Source of the DNA: Methylobacterium terricola
GTDB lineage: Bacteria; Pseudomonadota; Alphaproteobacteria; Rhizobiales; Beijerinckiaceae
DNA: 64,000 nucleotides
Assembly: GCF_006151805.1 (NCBI RefSeq)
Contig: NZ_VDDA01000003.1
Coordinates: 581,386 to 645,385 of the forward strand
Direction of reading: 5' to 3'
The position numbers and the translations under genes were made by a program. The notes beneath the pieces are model-generated. The model did no database searches. It saw nothing but the letters and a program-made list of their open reading frames with translations, and had not been told where the DNA came from. Within the stretch, counting starts at the first letter, position 1; each line of letters opens with the position of its first letter. This document shows positions 17,731-26,305 of this stretch, piece after piece.

Positions 17731-18783
17731 TTGACAGATCGCAATGCATCGCTCGCGCGACGTGGCTTCCTCGCGGGGGCGTCAGCCCTCGGGCTCGCCT
17801 CCCTCCTGCCCGCGAGCGCCCGGGCGCAGGGCGGCGACCTCGTCGTCTCGAACTGGGGCGGCGACTGGAACGACCGCATCGTCAAAGGCTTCGAGGCTCC
17901 GGCCTTCGCCGGGTCTCCCCTGCGCATCGTCCACGACCTCGCGCCGGTGCCCGAGCGCAAGACGAAGCTCCTGGCCGAGCGGCGCCTGCCCCGCGGCAGC
18001 ATCGACGTGACCTGGCTCAGCGACGCCGATGCCTACGAGATGAACGCCCAGGGCGTGCTCGATACCCTCGACATGGCGCGCATCCCCAACGCCGCGCACA
18101 TCGTCGAGAAGTTCCGTCTGCCGTATCTCGTGCCCTGCATCTATGGCGGGGTCGTCATCCTCTACAATCCGGCCAAGATTCCCGAACCCCCGACCAGCTT
18201 CGCCGACCTCTGGAACCCGAAATACGCCGGTCGGGTCGGCGTGATGGACCAGCTGCACTTCAACTACATCTACGCCGCCGCGCTCTCGCACGGCGGGACG
18301 ATGAGCGACGTCGGCAAGGCGTTCCCGGCCCTGCTCGATCTCAAGAAGGCGGTGAAGCCGCGCCTGTACCCGTCGCATCAGGCGCTCGCGGCGGCGTTCC
18401 AGTCGGAGGAGATCTGGATCTCCGCCAATTACAGCGCCCGCGCCGTGCAGTGGCAGAAGGAGGGGCTGCCGGTCCGCTGGTCCTACCCCAAGGAAGGGGC
18501 GGTCTTCATCTCGTTCGGCGCCGGCATCCCGAAGCGGGCGCGCAACGTCGAGGGCGCCTACGCCTACCTCAACGCCATGCTCGAACCCAAGCCGATGGGG
18601 GCGATCTCGCTCGCGACCTCCTACTCGGTCGTGACCGACGACGCCGAGATGGCGCCGCAGGACCGCCGCCTTCTCGAGTTCACACCCGAGCAGGTCGCGG
18701 CGCTCAACTTCGTCGACTACGCCTACGCGGCCAAGAACGACCCGAAATGGGTCGAGTGGTGGAACAAGGAGTTCAAGGCGTGA
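17731..18783 (+). CDS. ABC transporter binding protein, spermidine/putrescine (PotD) type
   Basis: The product is 350 residues starting at a TTG after GGAGA. The N-terminus carries a twin-arginine signal (ARRGFLAGASALGL) ending near ARAQ, so export of the folded protein by Tat is expected. The mature protein shows the VVSNWGGDW start, a YGGVVILYNPAKI strand and PTSFADLWNPKYAGRVG, as in PotD/PotF-like proteins. The four genes (binding protein, two permeases, ATPase) overlap or nearly overlap as one operon. The ligand may be a polyamine or another small cationic or organic acid solute. Confidence 0.88.
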   Translation: MTDRNASLARRGFLAGASALGLASLLPASARAQGGDLVVSNWGGDWNDRIVKGFEAPAFAGSPLRIVHDLAPVPERKTKLLAERRLPRGSIDVTWLSDADAYEMNAQGVLDTLDMARIPNAAHIVEKFRLPYLVPCIYGGVVILYNPAKIPEPPTSFADLWNPKYAGRVGVMDQLHFNYIYAAALSHGGTMSDVGKAFPALLDLKKAVKPRLYPSHQALAAAFQSEEIWISANYSARAVQWQKEGLPVRWSYPKEGAVFISFGAGIPKRARNVEGAYAYLNAMLEPKPMGAISLATSYSVVTDDAEMAPQDRRLLEFTPEQVAALNFVDYAYAAKNDPKWVEWWNKEFKA

Positions 18784-19667
18784 GCCGGGTCTCCGCCGCT
18801 CCCGCGCAGCCCCCTGCGGGCGGGCGGACGCGGGCCGGCTGGCTCCTCCTGCCGAGCCTCGCCCTGGTCCTCGTCGGGCTCCTCCTGCCGCTGGTGCTCC
18901 TCGCCCGCTACAGCGTCGCCCAGTTCGAGCCTGCCGAGACCGCGATCAGCGGTCTCACCCTGGAGAACTACGCGCGCTTCTTCGGTGACCCGTTCTACCT
19001 CTGGATCCTCGCCCGCACCCTGACGGTGGCGCTGAGCTGCACCGCGATCTGCCTGCTGCTCGGGCTCCCGGCGGCCTACGTCATCAGCCGGGTCACGCGG
19101 CCCGGCCTCAAGACGGTCCTGATCCTGGCGACCGTGATCCCGCTCCTGATGGGCAACGCGGTGCGCGCGGCCGGCTGGATGATGCTGCTGGCCGACCGCG
19201 GCCTCGTGAACTCGGTTCTGGTCTTCGGCGGCATCCTGAGCGACCCGGTGCGGATCCTCTACACCGGAACGGCGGTGGTGATCGGCCTCATCGCGGTGCT
19301 GCTGCCGTTCATGATCATCTCGCTCCAGAGCGTCTTCGACGGCATCGGCGAGGTCTACGAGGAGGCGGCGCTCAGCATGGGCGCCAATCCCTGGGTGACG
19401 TTCTTCCGGGTGACCGTGCCGCTGGCGATGCCGGGCATCTTCTCCGGCTGCCTGCTCTGCTTCGTGCTCGCCGTCAACGCCTACGCCACCCCGGTCCTGA
19501 TCGGCGGGCCTTCGTTCCAGATGATGGGACCGAAAGTCTACGAGCAGGCGATCAAGGTCTACAACTGGCCGTTCGCGGCGAGCCTGGCCTTCATCCTCAT
19601 GGGCGTCACCCTGGTGCTGACCCTGCTGTCCAGCCTGACGCTGCAGAAGCGCTACGGAGCGTTGTGA
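18780..19667 (+). CDS. ABC transporter permease, PotB type
   Basis: The product is 295 residues with about six hydrophobic segments. It starts with a GTG overlapping the binding-protein stop codon (GTGA). The EAA loop (YEEAALSMGANPWVTFFRVTVPLAMPG) is present. It forms the membrane channel with the next gene product. Confidence 0.9.
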   Translation: MSRVSAAPAQPPAGGRTRAGWLLLPSLALVLVGLLLPLVLLARYSVAQFEPAETAISGLTLENYARFFGDPFYLWILARTLTVALSCTAICLLLGLPAAYVISRVTRPGLKTVLILATVIPLLMGNAVRAAGWMMLLADRGLVNSVLVFGGILSDPVRILYTGTAVVIGLIAVLLPFMIISLQSVFDGIGEVYEEAALSMGANPWVTFFRVTVPLAMPGIFSGCLLCFVLAVNAYATPVLIGGPSFQMMGPKVYEQAIKVYNWPFAASLAFILMGVTLVLTLLSSLTLQKRYGAL

Positions 19668-20494
19668 CCATGCGCCCCGCCTTCCTGTCCCCGCAGCGCT
19701 CGTTCAAGCCGGCGATGACCGCAGGCTGCGCCGCGGCCTTCGCCATGGTGCTCGCCCCCCTGGTGGCGATCATCTGGGTGAGCTTCTTCGACAACAAGAT
19801 CATCAGCTTCCCGCCGAAGGGCTACACCCTGGCCTGGTATGCCGCGGCCTGGGACATGCCGCGGTTCCGCGACGGGTTCGTGACCAGCCTGGAGCTCGGC
19901 GCCGTCGCCACCCTGGTGAGCCTCCTCGTCGGGGTGCCGGCCTCGCTGGTGCTGGCCCGGGGCCGGTTCAGGGGCCGCGAGGTCGTCCAGTCGCTGCTCA
20001 TGGCGCCGCTGATCGTGCCCGGCATCGTGGCGGGCGCGGCCTTCTACATGCTGCTGATCGAGTTCGAGGTCCTCACCGGCATCCAGATCGCCACGACCTT
20101 CACGGGCCTCGCCATCGCCCACAGCCTGATCGCGCTGCCCTGGACGATCCGGCTGGTCACCGCCTCGCTGCTCGGCGTCGACTCTCAGCTCGCGGAGGCG
20201 GCGCTGACGATGGGGGCCCGCCCCCTCACGGTGTTCCGGCGCGTCACCTGGCCGGTGATCCGGCCGGGGGTGGTGGCGGGGGCCCTGTTCTCGTTCGTGA
20301 TCTCGTTCGTCGATCTCGAGAAGTCGCTGTTCCTGGTCGGTCCCGGCACCACCACGCTGCCGATCGTGATCGTGAACTACCTGGAATGGAGCGTCGATCC
20401 GACCATCGCCGCGGTCGCGACCGTGCAGATCCTCCTGATCGCAGCCGGCCTCGTCGTCACCAACCGCTATTTCAGGCTCACCCGCGCCTTCTGA
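19664..20494 (+). CDS. ABC transporter permease, PotC type
   Basis: The product is 276 residues with six likely membrane segments and an EAA loop (LAEAALTMGARPLTVFRRVTWPVI). It starts at GTG 19664, overlapping the previous stop, or at ATG 19670; the GGAG at 19656 suits either. Partner permease of the polyamine-like importer. Confidence 0.9.
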   Translation: MTMRPAFLSPQRSFKPAMTAGCAAAFAMVLAPLVAIIWVSFFDNKIISFPPKGYTLAWYAAAWDMPRFRDGFVTSLELGAVATLVSLLVGVPASLVLARGRFRGREVVQSLLMAPLIVPGIVAGAAFYMLLIEFEVLTGIQIATTFTGLAIAHSLIALPWTIRLVTASLLGVDSQLAEAALTMGARPLTVFRRVTWPVIRPGVVAGALFSFVISFVDLEKSLFLVGPGTTTLPIVIVNYLEWSVDPTIAAVATVQILLIAAGLVVTNRYFRLTRAF

Positions 20495-20504
20495 GGGACC
20501 GTCG

Positions 20505-21566
20505 ATGTCGCAGATCACCCTCTCCCACGTCAGCAAGCGCTACGGCGCGCTGACCTCCGTCGACGACGTGTCCCTGGAGATCCGGCAGGGCGAGTTCGCG
20601 GCCTTCCTGGGTCCGTCGGGCTGCGGCAAGACCACGACCTTGCGCATGATCGCGGGGCTGACCCTCGCGAGCGAGGGCACGATCCGGTTCGGCAGCCGCG
20701 ACGTCACCCACCTGCCGCCGTTCCTGCGCAATGCCGGCCTCGTCTTCCAGGGCTACGCCTTGTTCCCGCACATGAGCGTCGCGCAGAACGTCGCGTTCGG
20801 GCTCGAGATGCGCAAGGTCGAGCGCGCGCAGGCGCAGGCCCGGGTGATGCAGGCCCTCGCCCTGGTCAAGCTCGACCACCTCGCCGACCGGCTGCCGCGC
20901 CAGCTCTCCGGCGGCCAGCAGCAGCGGGTCGCGCTGGCGCGGGCGATCGTCTACGAGCCGGAGGTGCTGCTCCTCGACGAGCCGCTCTCGGCGCTCGACG
21001 CCAAGCTGCGCAACGAGGTCCGGAACGACCTCCGGCGTCTCCAGTCGACGCTCGGCCTCACGACCATCTTCGTCACGCACGACCAGGACGAGGCGCTCAG
21101 TGTCGCCGACCGCATCGTGGTGATGTCCGCCGGCAAGGTCGAGCAGATCGGGACGCCGCGCGAGATCTACCAGCGGCCTGCCACGCGCTTCGTCGCGGAG
21201 TTCATCGGGTCGACCAACCTGTTCCCGGGCCGGATCGAGGCGGGGGGGCGTTTCGTGACCGCCGGCGGCGAGAGCTTCGCCATGCCGCGCGAGGGCCGGC
21301 GCGACGGCGCCTCGACCTTCGCCGTCCGGCCCGAGCAGATCCGCCTGACGAAGGGGGCGACGGGGGAGGGGGACGGCTTCGGCGTGCCGGCGACGGTGAG
21401 CGGCATCGTCTATCGCGGGGCCCTCACCGAGATCGTCGTCCAGACCGCCTCCGGCGCACCCCTCGTGGCCCACCTGCAGAATGACGGCCGCGACGGCGAG
21501 GTCCGGCTCGAGCCCGGCGACGTCGTGGTCGCCTCCTGGCCGGCGGGCGCCGCGATGCTGTTCTGA
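20505..21566 (+). CDS. ABC transporter ATPase, PotA type
   Basis: The product is 353 residues: an ATPase domain with Walker A GPSGCGKTT, signature LSGGQQQRVALARA, Walker B VLLLDEPLSALD and switch VTHDQDEAL, followed by a C-terminal TOBE-type domain from about residue 240 (FVAEFIGSTNLFPG, then FAVRPEQIRL). This is the layout of spermidine/putrescine and related importers. It is the last gene of the operon and is followed by a 757-bp gap. Confidence 0.92.
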   Translation: MSQITLSHVSKRYGALTSVDDVSLEIRQGEFAAFLGPSGCGKTTTLRMIAGLTLASEGTIRFGSRDVTHLPPFLRNAGLVFQGYALFPHMSVAQNVAFGLEMRKVERAQAQARVMQALALVKLDHLADRLPRQLSGGQQQRVALARAIVYEPEVLLLDEPLSALDAKLRNEVRNDLRRLQSTLGLTTIFVTHDQDEALSVADRIVVMSAGKVEQIGTPREIYQRPATRFVAEFIGSTNLFPGRIEAGGRFVTAGGESFAMPREGRRDGASTFAVRPEQIRLTKGATGEGDGFGVPATVSGIVYRGALTEIVVQTASGAPLVAHLQNDGRDGEVRLEPGDVVVASWPAGAAMLF

Positions 21567-21855
21567 CCCCCCGGGATCGGAGAGGACCCGCCCGCCGCAG
21601 GCGATCGGGGCACCGTCCCCCCTCCACCTCGGCAGGGATGTCCGGGGAGGATGCCGGTACGGGTTTCCTCCTCAAGCCGCAGGCTACCGCCTGTCCGTAT
21701 GTGTTCACGCTGGGTTTTGACCGCGACTCAGCCTTCTGCGCTCCTGCGGGGCGAGGGGTGAAAGCCAGTCAGCTCCAGCCGCCAGGACGGGGCCAGCTGC
21801 CGAGACCGATGCGCATCACATGGGTCAAGGCCGCAGCCCCGCGGGCGCGGAGAGG

Positions 21856-21920
21856 GCTTCATCCCCCTCGTCGGGGATGAAGCCGGCGCAGGCGAGAGCC
21901 GGAGCGAGGGGGAGGCGCAG
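21856..21920 (+). repeat. Structured intergenic repeat with CTCGTC loop, copy A
   Basis: An 11-bp stem (GCTTCATCCCC / GGGGATGAAGC) closes a 6-nt CTCGTC loop and is followed by GCGCAGGCGAGAGCCGGAG, CGAGGG and a G-rich tail. A copy with the same loop and flank but a different stem lies at 49683-49742 on the other strand. The rest of the 21567-22323 gap holds a GC palindrome near 22013-22040 and a CCACCGG/CCGGTGG hairpin at 22068-22088; no gene is seen there. Confidence 0.6.
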
Positions 21921-22323
21921 CAGGCTCCTCCGGAGATACGACCTCGACCGTGCCTGACGGGCTTCCCGATCACCCGACAGGGGGGAGGGGGCTTGTTCCG
22001 ATTCCAAAGGCCTCGCCCCGCCCACGGGGAGGAGGGGGAACCTGCGCCGGTCCCGTCGGACGAGGGTCCACCGGCAACTCTCCGGTGGGCTGGAAGGGGG
22101 ATCCCGCGGTTGAACGGACGGCGATTCGCTCCGGGCGGACGCGCACTCCGCAGGGCGGGGCTCGACACGGTCGTCGGCCCTTTGCGCCCGCGAGACGAGC
22201 GCGGAGCGCACGAGGCGTGAGCGATCCGGGCCGCGGGCCCACCGAAGACAGCGATGCGCGCATGCGGAAGCCGGCCTTGCGGGCACAGCCCCGATCGGCG
22301 CGCCCAGGAGGAGAACGCGGATC

Positions 22324-25300
22324 ATGACGGAACGGCATCCCGGCTACTGCACGCTGTGCCGCTCGCGCTGCGGCTCGGTCACGCTGGTCGAGAACGGCCG
22401 CATGGTCGGCGTCGAGCCGCGCCCCGGCCACCCGACCGGCGGCGCCCTCTGCGCCAAGGGCCGCGCCGCGCCGGAACTCGTCCACAGCCCCCGGCGGCTG
22501 ACCCGTCCCTTGCGCCGCGTCGGCCCGAAGGACGGGGACGCGCCGCGATGGCGCGAGATCGGCTGGGACGAGGCCCTCGACGAGATCGCCGGCCGGCTGC
22601 TGGAGATCCGGGCGGAATCCGGCGCCGAGGCGGTCGCCTTCGCGCTGACGACGTTCAGCGGCACGCCGATCGTCGACAGCTACGACTGGGTCGAGCGGTT
22701 CGTCCGCGGCTTCGGCAGCCCGAACCTGATCTACGCCGTCGAGGTCTGCGGCTGGCACAAGGACTACGCCCACGCCCTGACCTTCGGCCGCGGCCTCGGC
22801 GTGCCCGAATACGACAAGGCCGACCTGATCGTCCTGTGGGGCCACAACCCGGCCCGAACCTGGCTGGCGCAGGCGAGCCGCATCGCCGAGGCCCGCCGCC
22901 GCGGCGCCAGGGTCGTGGTCATCGATCCGAAGCCCGACGGCTCGGGCCAGCAGGCCGACCTGTGGCTCGGCCTGCGGCCCGGCTCCGACGCCGCCCTGGC
23001 CATGGGGGCGATCCACCATCTGATCACGGCGAAGCGCTACGACGACGCCTTCGTGCGCGGCTGGACCGACGCCCCGATCCTGGTGGACGAGGCGACCGGG
23101 GCTCCGCTCCGGGAGAGCGATCTCGTCCCCGGCGGCGATCCGGACAGCTACCTCGTCCAGCACGCCGACGGCACTCTCCGGCCCTACGACACGCGGCGGC
23201 CCCTCGCCGACCCGGCGAGCCTGCGCCTCGACGCCCGCACGGCCCTGGCCCGACCGGACGGAAGCGCCGTCGCCGCCGCCACCGTCTTCGCCCTTCTGGC
23301 GGAGCGGGCACGGCCTTATTCCGTCGAGCGGGTCGCGGCCCTGACCTGGCTCGACCCCGCGGCGATCGCGGCCTTCTACCGGATGCTCGAAGGCGGGCCG
23401 CGGCTCGCCTACTACACCTGGACGGGGGTCGGGCAGCACACCAACGCGACGATGACCGAGCGGGCGATCGCCTGCCTCGCGGCCCTCGTCGGCTCCTGCG
23501 ACGACGAGGGCGGCAACATCTGGACGGTGCCGCCGCCCGCGAACGCGATCAACGACCTGTCGCTGCTGCCGGAGGGCCAGAAGGAGAAGGCCCTGGGCCT
23601 GGCCGAGCTGCCCCTCGGCCCCCCGGCGCGGGGCTGGATCACCATGCGCGACTTCGCCCGGGCGGTGCAGGAGCGCGAGCCCTACCCGGTTCGGGCGCTG
23701 ATGAGCTTCGGCACCAACCTCGCGGTGTCGCAGATCGACACGCCGCGCAACCTCGCCGCCCTGCGCGCCCTCGAGTTCCACGTCCATGCCGACATGTTCA
23801 TGAACCCGACCGCGGAATGCGCCGACATCGTCCTGCCGGTGAGCATGCCGTGGGAGCGGGACGCGCTGCGGATCGGGTTCGAGATCACCCAGGCGGCGGC
23901 CGAGACGATCGAGTTCCGGCGCCGGATGCTGCCCCCGCACGGGGAGTGCCGGGCCGACTACGACATCGTGACGGCGCTCGCGACCCGGATGGGAATGGGC
24001 GACATGTTCTTCGGCGGCGACGTCGAGGCGGGCTGGAACCACCAGCTCGCGCCGCTCGGCATCACGGTCGACGACTTGCGGGCGCGTCCCCACGGGCTGC
24101 GCGTTCCGCAAGCCTTCGCGTACCGGAAATACGCCGCCCCGGCGGTGGACGGCACGGTGGCGGGGTTCGCGACGCCGAGCCGGCGGGTCGAGCTCCGCTC
24201 CGAGAGCCTGCGCGCCCACGGCCACGACCCGCTGCCCGACTTCGTCGAGCCGGCGGACGGGCCGGCGATGCCCGGCAGCCTGCCGCTGGTGCTCACCACC
24301 GCCAAGAGCGGCTGGTACGTCCACACCTCCCACCGGCACGTCGCCTCGCTGCGCCGCAAGGCCCCCGATCCGGTGGTCGAGATCAGCCCGGCCCTCGCCG
24401 CCGCCCGGGGCCTCACCCCCGGGGACTGGGCCCGGATCCGCACGGCGACCGGGACGGTGCGGCTGCGGGTGCGCCTGAACCCGGCGCTCGACGCCCGCGC
24501 GGTGATCGCCGAGTTCGGCTGGTGGGAGGCCTGCGAGCCCCTCGGGCGCGACGGCGCGCCGGCCACCGGTCCCGGGACGTCGAACATCAACGCCGTCCTG
24601 TCCGATGCCCGGCGCGACCCGGTCTCGGGGTCGGTGCCGCTGCGGGCGGTGACCTGTGACATCGAGCCGGAGGAGGGTGGGCCGAGCCGGACCTGGGCGG
24701 GCACCCGGCCGTTCCGCGTCACCGCGATCCGGCCTGAGGGGGCCGACACCGTGGCGCTGTCCCTGGCGGCGGCGGACGGCGCCGCCCTCCCGGACTTCCT
24801 GCCCGGCCAGCACGTCGTCCTGCGCCTGCCTGGGCACGAGGCGGCCCGGGCCTACTCGCTCACCGGGACCGCCCGGGATCCGCGCGACTTGTCCATCGCC
24901 GTGCGCTGGGACGCAGGCCTGCCGCGCGGGAGCGCCGCATCGCTGTCGCGACGGATCCAGGAGCTGCGCCCCGGCGACGCCGTGCTGCTGGAGGCGCCCT
25001 CGGGCCTCTTCACCATCCCGGTCCGCAGCACCCGCCCGATCCTCCTCCTGGCGAACGGGATCGGGATCACGCCGTTCGCCGGCTACCTCGAGAGCGTGGC
25101 GGCGGCCCAGCCCCGGCCATCGCACCCGATCCACCTGCTGCATGGCTGCCGCAGCGGCCGGGAGCACCCCCTGGCCGGGCGGCTCGACGCCCTCGCCCTC
25201 GCGCTACCGACGCTCACCCGCCTCACCGCCTATTCGCGGCCGAGCGAGGAGGACCGGCGCGCCGGGCGCTTCCAGCAGGAAGGACGGCTCGACCTCGCCG

Positions 25301-25710
25301 CCATCGCCGAGCTGATCCCGCACCGGCCCCTGGCCTATCTCTGCGGCTCGCCGGCCTTTACCGCCGCGATGACGGCGGCGCTCGTCGGCCTCGGCGTGCC
25401 GCGCTTCGACATTTTCGCCGAGTCGTTCTCCGCCGCGACGACGATCCCGGAGGACCTGGCGCCCCGCACCGTCACGGTGGCCGGGGCCGCACGCTCCTTC
25501 GTCTGGACGCCGGCCGCCGGATCCCTCCTCGATGCCGCGCTGGCGGCCGGGATCGCGCTGCCGAGCGGATGCCGGGTCGGGCAATGCGAGAGCTGCGTCG
25601 TCCGGGTGGTCGAGGGCCGCTGCGCCCATCTCGTGCCGTTCGAGGACGAGGCGGACCAGTGTCTCACCTGCCAGGCGGTGCCCGTCACCGACCTCGTCCT
25701 GGCACCCTGA
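22324..25710 (+). CDS. Molybdopterin oxidoreductase fused to FAD/NAD(P)/2Fe-2S reductase
   Basis: The product is 1128 residues. The first ~780 are a Mo/W-bis-MGD enzyme: a 4Fe-4S site C9-x2-C12-x3-C16-x26-C43, then a candidate Mo ligand C142 in EVCGWHKDY at the place where formate dehydrogenase FdhF has its Sec/Cys, and a C-terminal MopB barrel (LTTAKSGWYVHTSHRH). From about 795 a ferredoxin-reductase module follows: FAD motif R842-A-Y-S, a nucleotide-binding GIGITPF, and a C-terminal 2Fe-2S domain with C1083, C1088, C1091 and C1116. No signal peptide is seen, so it is cytoplasmic. It would couple NAD(P)H directly to the Mo site. Nitrate, formate or an unknown oxyanion are possible substrates. 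An AGGAGGAG site precedes the ATG. It stands alone, with no Mo-cofactor or transport gene adjacent. Confidence 0.9.
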   Translation: MTERHPGYCTLCRSRCGSVTLVENGRMVGVEPRPGHPTGGALCAKGRAAPELVHSPRRLTRPLRRVGPKDGDAPRWREIGWDEALDEIAGRLLEIRAESGAEAVAFALTTFSGTPIVDSYDWVERFVRGFGSPNLIYAVEVCGWHKDYAHALTFGRGLGVPEYDKADLIVLWGHNPARTWLAQASRIAEARRRGARVVVIDPKPDGSGQQADLWLGLRPGSDAALAMGAIHHLITAKRYDDAFVRGWTDAPILVDEATGAPLRESDLVPGGDPDSYLVQHADGTLRPYDTRRPLADPASLRLDARTALARPDGSAVAAATVFALLAERARPYSVERVAALTWLDPAAIAAFYRMLEGGPRLAYYTWTGVGQHTNATMTERAIACLAALVGSCDDEGGNIWTVPPPANAINDLSLLPEGQKEKALGLAELPLGPPARGWITMRDFARAVQEREPYPVRALMSFGTNLAVSQIDTPRNLAALRALEFHVHADMFMNPTAECADIVLPVSMPWERDALRIGFEITQAAAETIEFRRRMLPPHGECRADYDIVTALATRMGMGDMFFGGDVEAGWNHQLAPLGITVDDLRARPHGLRVPQAFAYRKYAAPAVDGTVAGFATPSRRVELRSESLRAHGHDPLPDFVEPADGPAMPGSLPLVLTTAKSGWYVHTSHRHVASLRRKAPDPVVEISPALAAARGLTPGDWARIRTATGTVRLRVRLNPALDARAVIAEFGWWEACEPLGRDGAPATGPGTSNINAVLSDARRDPVSGSVPLRAVTCDIEPEEGGPSRTWAGTRPFRVTAIRPEGADTVALSLAAADGAALPDFLPGQHVVLRLPGHEAARAYSLTGTARDPRDLSIAVRWDAGLPRGSAASLSRRIQELRPGDAVLLEAPSGLFTIPVRSTRPILLLANGIGITPFAGYLESVAAAQPRPSHPIHLLHGCRSGREHPLAGRLDALALALPTLTRLTAYSRPSEEDRRAGRFQQEGRLDLAAIAELIPHRPLAYLCGSPAFTAAMTAALVGLGVPRFDIFAESFSAATTIPEDLAPRTVTVAGAARSFVWTPAAGSLLDAALAAGIALPSGCRVGQCESCVVRVVEGRCAHLVPFEDEADQCLTCQAVPVTDLVLAP

Positions 25711-25749
25711 CGCCCGTCCCGGTGAGGAGCCTCGCCGCCGACATGCCCG

Positions 25750-26051
25750 TCAGCGTCGGCGACCGCCTGCGGTCGCCGCGCCGATGCCCGCCATCACGAA
25801 GCGCAGGAGCCACGGAGCCAGGCGCGACCAGCGCATCGTCAGGGGCCGGTCGGACCGAGACGATCGCCCGGTCCCTTGCGCCCGAGGCCCGGCATCGGCA
25901 CCGGCACGACGGGAGCGGGGCTGAGGCCACACGCCGTCGCCTGCGGCCCGCCGGGCTCGACGCGGACGACCTGAACTCCATCCCGGACAGGCTCGTGGGC
26001 GGTGGGCACGCCGACGATGCCCGCGCCGATGACGGCCGCGTGACGGGGCAT
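25750..26051 (-). pseudogene. D-amino-acid dehydrogenase (DadA-type) remnant
   Basis: From 26051 on the minus strand one frame gives the FAD-binding start of a DadA-like enzyme (HAAVIGAGIVGVPTAHE, then VRDGVQVVRVEPGG, then VVPVPMPGL), and after a frame change the next family segment (LTMRWSRLAPWLLRFVMAG) follows. The rest of the enzyme is missing. It lies beside the lysine-type gene group, where a D-lysine or D-amino-acid dehydrogenase would fit. The remainder of 25711-26301 contains only a palindromic repeat at its right end. Confidence 0.6.
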
Positions 26052-26246
26052 GGAAGCGCTCGGAACGTGTGCGGCCGAGCCGGATTCCCCGAGATCTCCC
26101 GTGGCCGCGGTTCGCGCGCCAGACCGTCGGGACGGCGGCGATGCGTCGAGCGGGCACCGGGACTCCGCGGGCGACGACGGGGGTGGCGTACGGTTTCCGA
26201 TTGATCGCCTCGTGATGCGGAACCCGGCCTCGCTCGGGCGCCGGAC

Positions 26247-26305
26247 GCCCGTGCGGGCCTGCCTTCGCCGTCGAACGGATCCGTTCGAAGGCGCGGCGGT
26301 ATCAG
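26247..26305 (+). repeat. Dispersed palindromic repeat, copy 1
   Basis: GCCCG-TG-CGGGC, a short spacer, then the long palindrome GTCGAACGGATCCGTTCGAA and the tail GGCGCGGCGGTATCAG. The tail reaches the stop codon of the ABC ATPase gene on the other strand. Other copies are at 35864, 41694 and 59330 (reverse). The arms differ between copies but mostly remain paired. Confidence 0.75.

Noticed and set aside
14898..18002. A very long open frame on the minus strand opposite the hybrid kinase and binding protein genes
   Set aside because: It is a high-GC antisense shadow: low-complexity Arg/Gly/Ala/Pro sequence without domains, spanning several real genes with clear motifs. Only the part that is the response regulator (in another frame) is real.
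21970..25167. A 1065-codon open frame antisense to the molybdoenzyme fusion
   Set aside because: Composition is typical of reversed high-GC coding sequence and no motif is visible; the plus-strand gene has five sets of cofactor motifs.
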